Positions 15,530 to 17,430 of a stretch of DNA of 17,430 bases are shown piece after piece. The position numbers and the translations under genes are program-made. The notes beneath the pieces are model-generated. The model was not told the origin of the DNA. It worked only from the letters and a program-made list of their open reading frames with translations, and searched no databases. This DNA is from an uncultured Oscillospiraceae bacterium (GTDB lineage Bacteria > Bacillota > Clostridia > Oscillospirales > Acutalibacteraceae), in assembly GCA_900540305.1 (NCBI GenBank), contig UQFL01000042.1:1-17430 (forward strand), given 5' to 3'. Numbering within the stretch: position 1 is the stretch's first letter; each line of letters starts with the position of its first letter.

Positions 15530-16231
15530 ATGAATTTGTTAATTGAAAACATTCCCGAATGGCATGAAATAAATGCAAGACTTGTTTCTGTATATGAAAA
15601 TAATGACAAGTTTATTAATATCTCTTCTATAAATTCTCGCGTTATATATGAACCGCGTTATTACATTAGAAAAATTCCCGGTTCAATTAAAGACTGTTAC
15701 ATTAGGTCCTCTGTGTACCAAATGCTGTTAAAGGCTGTTGCGTTATTGCCTGAAGGATATGGACTGAAAATTTTCGATGCATGGCGTCCATATGAAGTAC
15801 AAAAGTTTTTGTTTTATGAACAAGTAGCGGTTTTGTGTAAAAAAGACGGATTATGTATTGAACAAGCAAAAGTACATGCGAAACAGTTTGTTTCGTATCC
15901 TAGTATTGATCCTTATAAGCCATTCGTTCATTCTACCGGCGGTGCTGTAGACCTAACTATAATTGATGAGAACAATATTGAGTTAGATATGGGGACCGAC
16001 TTCGACGATTTTTCTAAAATGGCGGCTACTGATTCATTTGAAAATTCATCAAACGAGAAAGTCAAAAATAACAGACGTTTGTTATATTCCGTCATGATAA
16101 AAGCTGGCTTTTCAAACTATCCCTCAGAATGGTGGCATTATGATTTTGGTGATTCATTTTGGGCTGCCGAGAATAATTTGAAAAGTTCTCTTTTTGGGGG
16201 AGTTTACAAGATGAGCGGAGATTATTTATGA
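15530..16231 (+). CDS. VanX/DdpX-like D-alanyl-D-alanine dipeptidase (M15D)
   Basis: 233 residues, somewhat longer than VanX (about 200). No signal peptide, so cytoplasmic. The zinc and catalytic residues of the family are all present: FDAWRPYE (Arg86), HSTGGAVDL (His134, Asp141) and SEWWHYDF (Glu200, His203). The MGTDFDDFS segment also matches. VanX enzymes split free D-Ala-D-Ala, removing the precursor of the peptidoglycan stem terminus; relatives recycle wall dipeptides. No vanH, vanA or VanRS-type genes are here, so vancomycin resistance is not supported. GGAACGGAG precedes the ATG at 15530, which I chose over upstream in-frame codons that fall in the promoter. The gene overlaps the next one in an ATGA junction, so the two products are probably made together. 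Confidence 0.88.
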   Translation: MNLLIENIPEWHEINARLVSVYENNDKFINISSINSRVIYEPRYYIRKIPGSIKDCYIRSSVYQMLLKAVALLPEGYGLKIFDAWRPYEVQKFLFYEQVAVLCKKDGLCIEQAKVHAKQFVSYPSIDPYKPFVHSTGGAVDLTIIDENNIELDMGTDFDDFSKMAATDSFENSSNEKVKNNRRLLYSVMIKAGFSNYPSEWWHYDFGDSFWAAENNLKSSLFGGVYKMSGDYL

Positions 16232-17381
16232 AAAGAAAGATAAACTATATCATAGAACATAAAAATGATTATAAACGAAAAAAGAATTTAGTGTATTTAT
16301 GTATTGGCGTTCTTATTACTGTTATCTGGCTAATTTTATTAGTTGTAAAAATAGTGTATGCAGTCAATTCCGGCGGTTCGCTGTCAGATGTGTGGAGTAC
16401 AATTCTTAACGGAATTTTTGATAATATTCTTGGTATATTACCTCCGATAATCTTTTTTGATTTATTGCTTGAATATTTTCAACAAGATAAAGTCTTTGAT
16501 GAGATGACAGAGCAAATAACAGGAACAATTATGAGCAAGCCAGAAGTAATACAGTCATTTAATAAAGAAGCTCAAAAAAGATTTTTAAATGCTACTGTAT
16601 TAGCTCTTGTGGATCAGGATGAAGATGAATGTGAGGTTGCTGTGGGTTCAATCGAGCCTTATATAAGTGATAGATTTGATATTAGAAAGGATTTTACTTA
16701 TTACTTAGAAATTAGAGATTGCGACAACATACCTGGATTTGATGGAAGCAAATATATGCTTATGTGTGAAAATTTATCTTATGAGTTATTTTATGTAGCT
16801 AGTGAGCCGATAGGAAATGTTGTGCGTGTGGGATTTTTTGTTGAAAATGCAACATTAGATAAAGTTTTGAGAGAAGAATCAGTGGATTATATAATGAGAG
16901 AGGGTCTTGATATAGATCCGATTGATTTCGAATTTATAAAGAAAAAAAGCGAGAATCCTGAAGAATTAAAAAAGTATATTGACAAACTTTTAGCTTTACA
17001 ATTATACATAGATGATGAAATGTGGTCGTTAAAAGAGGTATATGTTGGCAAAAATAGAATAGATGTTGAGTTTGCTTGTCCTGATAAAAGAAGGAGACAA
17101 ATTAATGCTAAGTCTAATAAAATTTCTTTATATTTTCATATACCTCAACAAAAGCATCATACTTCCTTTTTGGCATCAATTCCTCAACCTACATATAGTC
17201 CTACTATAAGATTAAGTTATCCGGAAGATGAGTATAATATTAAAAACTTCTTGTTTTTTAATAAAACATTTGGACCTAGTGCACAAAAAGCTGAACAGGG
17301 TACTGGATGTAGAAATATACAAATAAAAGACAAATGGGTTCATCCTATGAGTGGTGTGCTATTTATTATTGAATATAAAGA
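16228..17381 (+). CDS. Unrecognised protein with two N-terminal membrane helices and a large cytoplasmic domain, 3'-truncated
   Basis: The frame is open from the ATG at 16228 to the adapter (384 codons seen). The N-terminus is basic (KRK, KRKK), then two hydrophobic helices follow at about residues 21-46 and 57-83. By the positive-inside rule both ends lie in the cytoplasm. The rest (about 84-384) is soluble and mixed alpha/beta: a charged helical stretch (about 84-135), strands around YYLEIRDCD and GNVVRVGFF, and a strand-rich end with ISLYFHIP, PTIRLSYPED and DKWVHPMSGVLF. I do not recognise a named family and assign no function. The layout of a two-helix anchor with a cytoplasmic domain recalls membrane effectors or sensors of bacterial immune and stress systems, but that is analogy only. 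It overlaps the VanX-like gene by 4 nt. Confidence 0.75.
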
Positions 17382-17430
17382 CTGTCTCTTATACACATCT
17401 GACGCTGCCGACGATCGCATAAGTGTAGAT
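17382..17430 (-). other. Nextera (Tn5) sequencing adapter, P5/i5 side
   Basis: Not genomic. The Tn5 mosaic end is at 17382-17400 and the Read-1 adapter remainder at 17401-17414. The next 8 bases (17415-17422) sit at the i5 index position and read as the reverse complement of TTATGCGA, which I recall as S522. Then comes the start of P5. The reading frame that runs through this stretch is artificial. Confidence 0.98.

Noticed and set aside
15530..16231. Vancomycin-resistance gene vanX
   Set aside because: The catalytic motifs match the family, but no vanH, vanA/B or regulator genes are nearby; chromosomal dipeptidases of this type have other roles.
44..17381. CRISPR array, insertion sequence or rRNA
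   Set aside because: No regularly spaced direct repeats, transposase motifs or rRNA segments were seen on either strand.
17382..17430. Continuation of the membrane-protein reading frame to the end of the window
   Set aside because: These codons are adapter sequence; the genuine frame ends at 17381 without a stop.

Overview
This window is a contig from a low-GC Gram-positive anaerobe, most likely a gut Clostridia member (Oscillospiraceae/Ruminococcaceae type). That placement is inferred from strong AGGAG-type ribosome binding sites, consensus TTGACA/TATAAT promoters, CCA-encoding tRNA genes, a BMP lipoprotein with InlB-like repeats, and an endolysin with a repeat domain I associate with ruminococcal proteins. 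No marker gene fixes the species. Both ends are library adapter, not genome (1-43 and 17382-17430), so real sequence runs from 44 to 17381 and the two outermost genes are truncated.

Region 1 (44-1852, + strand): the 3' part of a BMP/PnrA-type substrate-binding protein whose fold is interrupted by about three InlB-like B-repeats, followed by terminators.

Region 2 (1854-12261, - strand): a complete arginine operon, argC-argJ-argB-argD-argF-carA-carB. Genes overlap or lie a few bases apart, with one 44-nt gap before argB. A consensus promoter sits ahead of argC, with two ARG-box-like sites spaced 20 bp apart upstream of it. The pathway runs from glutamate through the acetylated cycle to ornithine. 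carAB supplies carbamoyl phosphate and argF makes citrulline; argG and argH are not here. The last gene is unusual: CarB is fused in frame to a full-length diaminopimelate-epimerase (DapF) domain. That domain has alanine where the first catalytic cysteine should be and aspartate at a usual substrate-binding asparagine.

Region 3 (12385-13802, + strand): an isolated phage-type lysis cassette (XhlA-like membrane protein, 59-residue holin, CHAP endolysin with two C-terminal repeats) with no other phage genes beside it, closed by a bidirectional terminator.

Region 4 (13819-15116): a PHP-family histidinol phosphatase on the - strand, apparently with almost no 5' leader, divergent from a four-gene tRNA operon (Asp, Phe, Gly, Cys) with a perfect consensus promoter and a strong terminator.

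Region 5 (15117-17381): a visibly more AT-rich stretch downstream of the tRNA array, suggestive of an accessory insertion. It has a perfect 12-bp palindrome, a candidate small RNA of about 58 nt with an extended -10 promoter, and a two-gene operon. The operon pairs a VanX/DdpX-like D-Ala-D-Ala dipeptidase with an unrecognised protein of two membrane helices and a large cytoplasmic domain, overlapping by 4 nt. The CarB-DapF fusion and this dipeptidase/membrane-protein pair are the best candidates for something undescribed.
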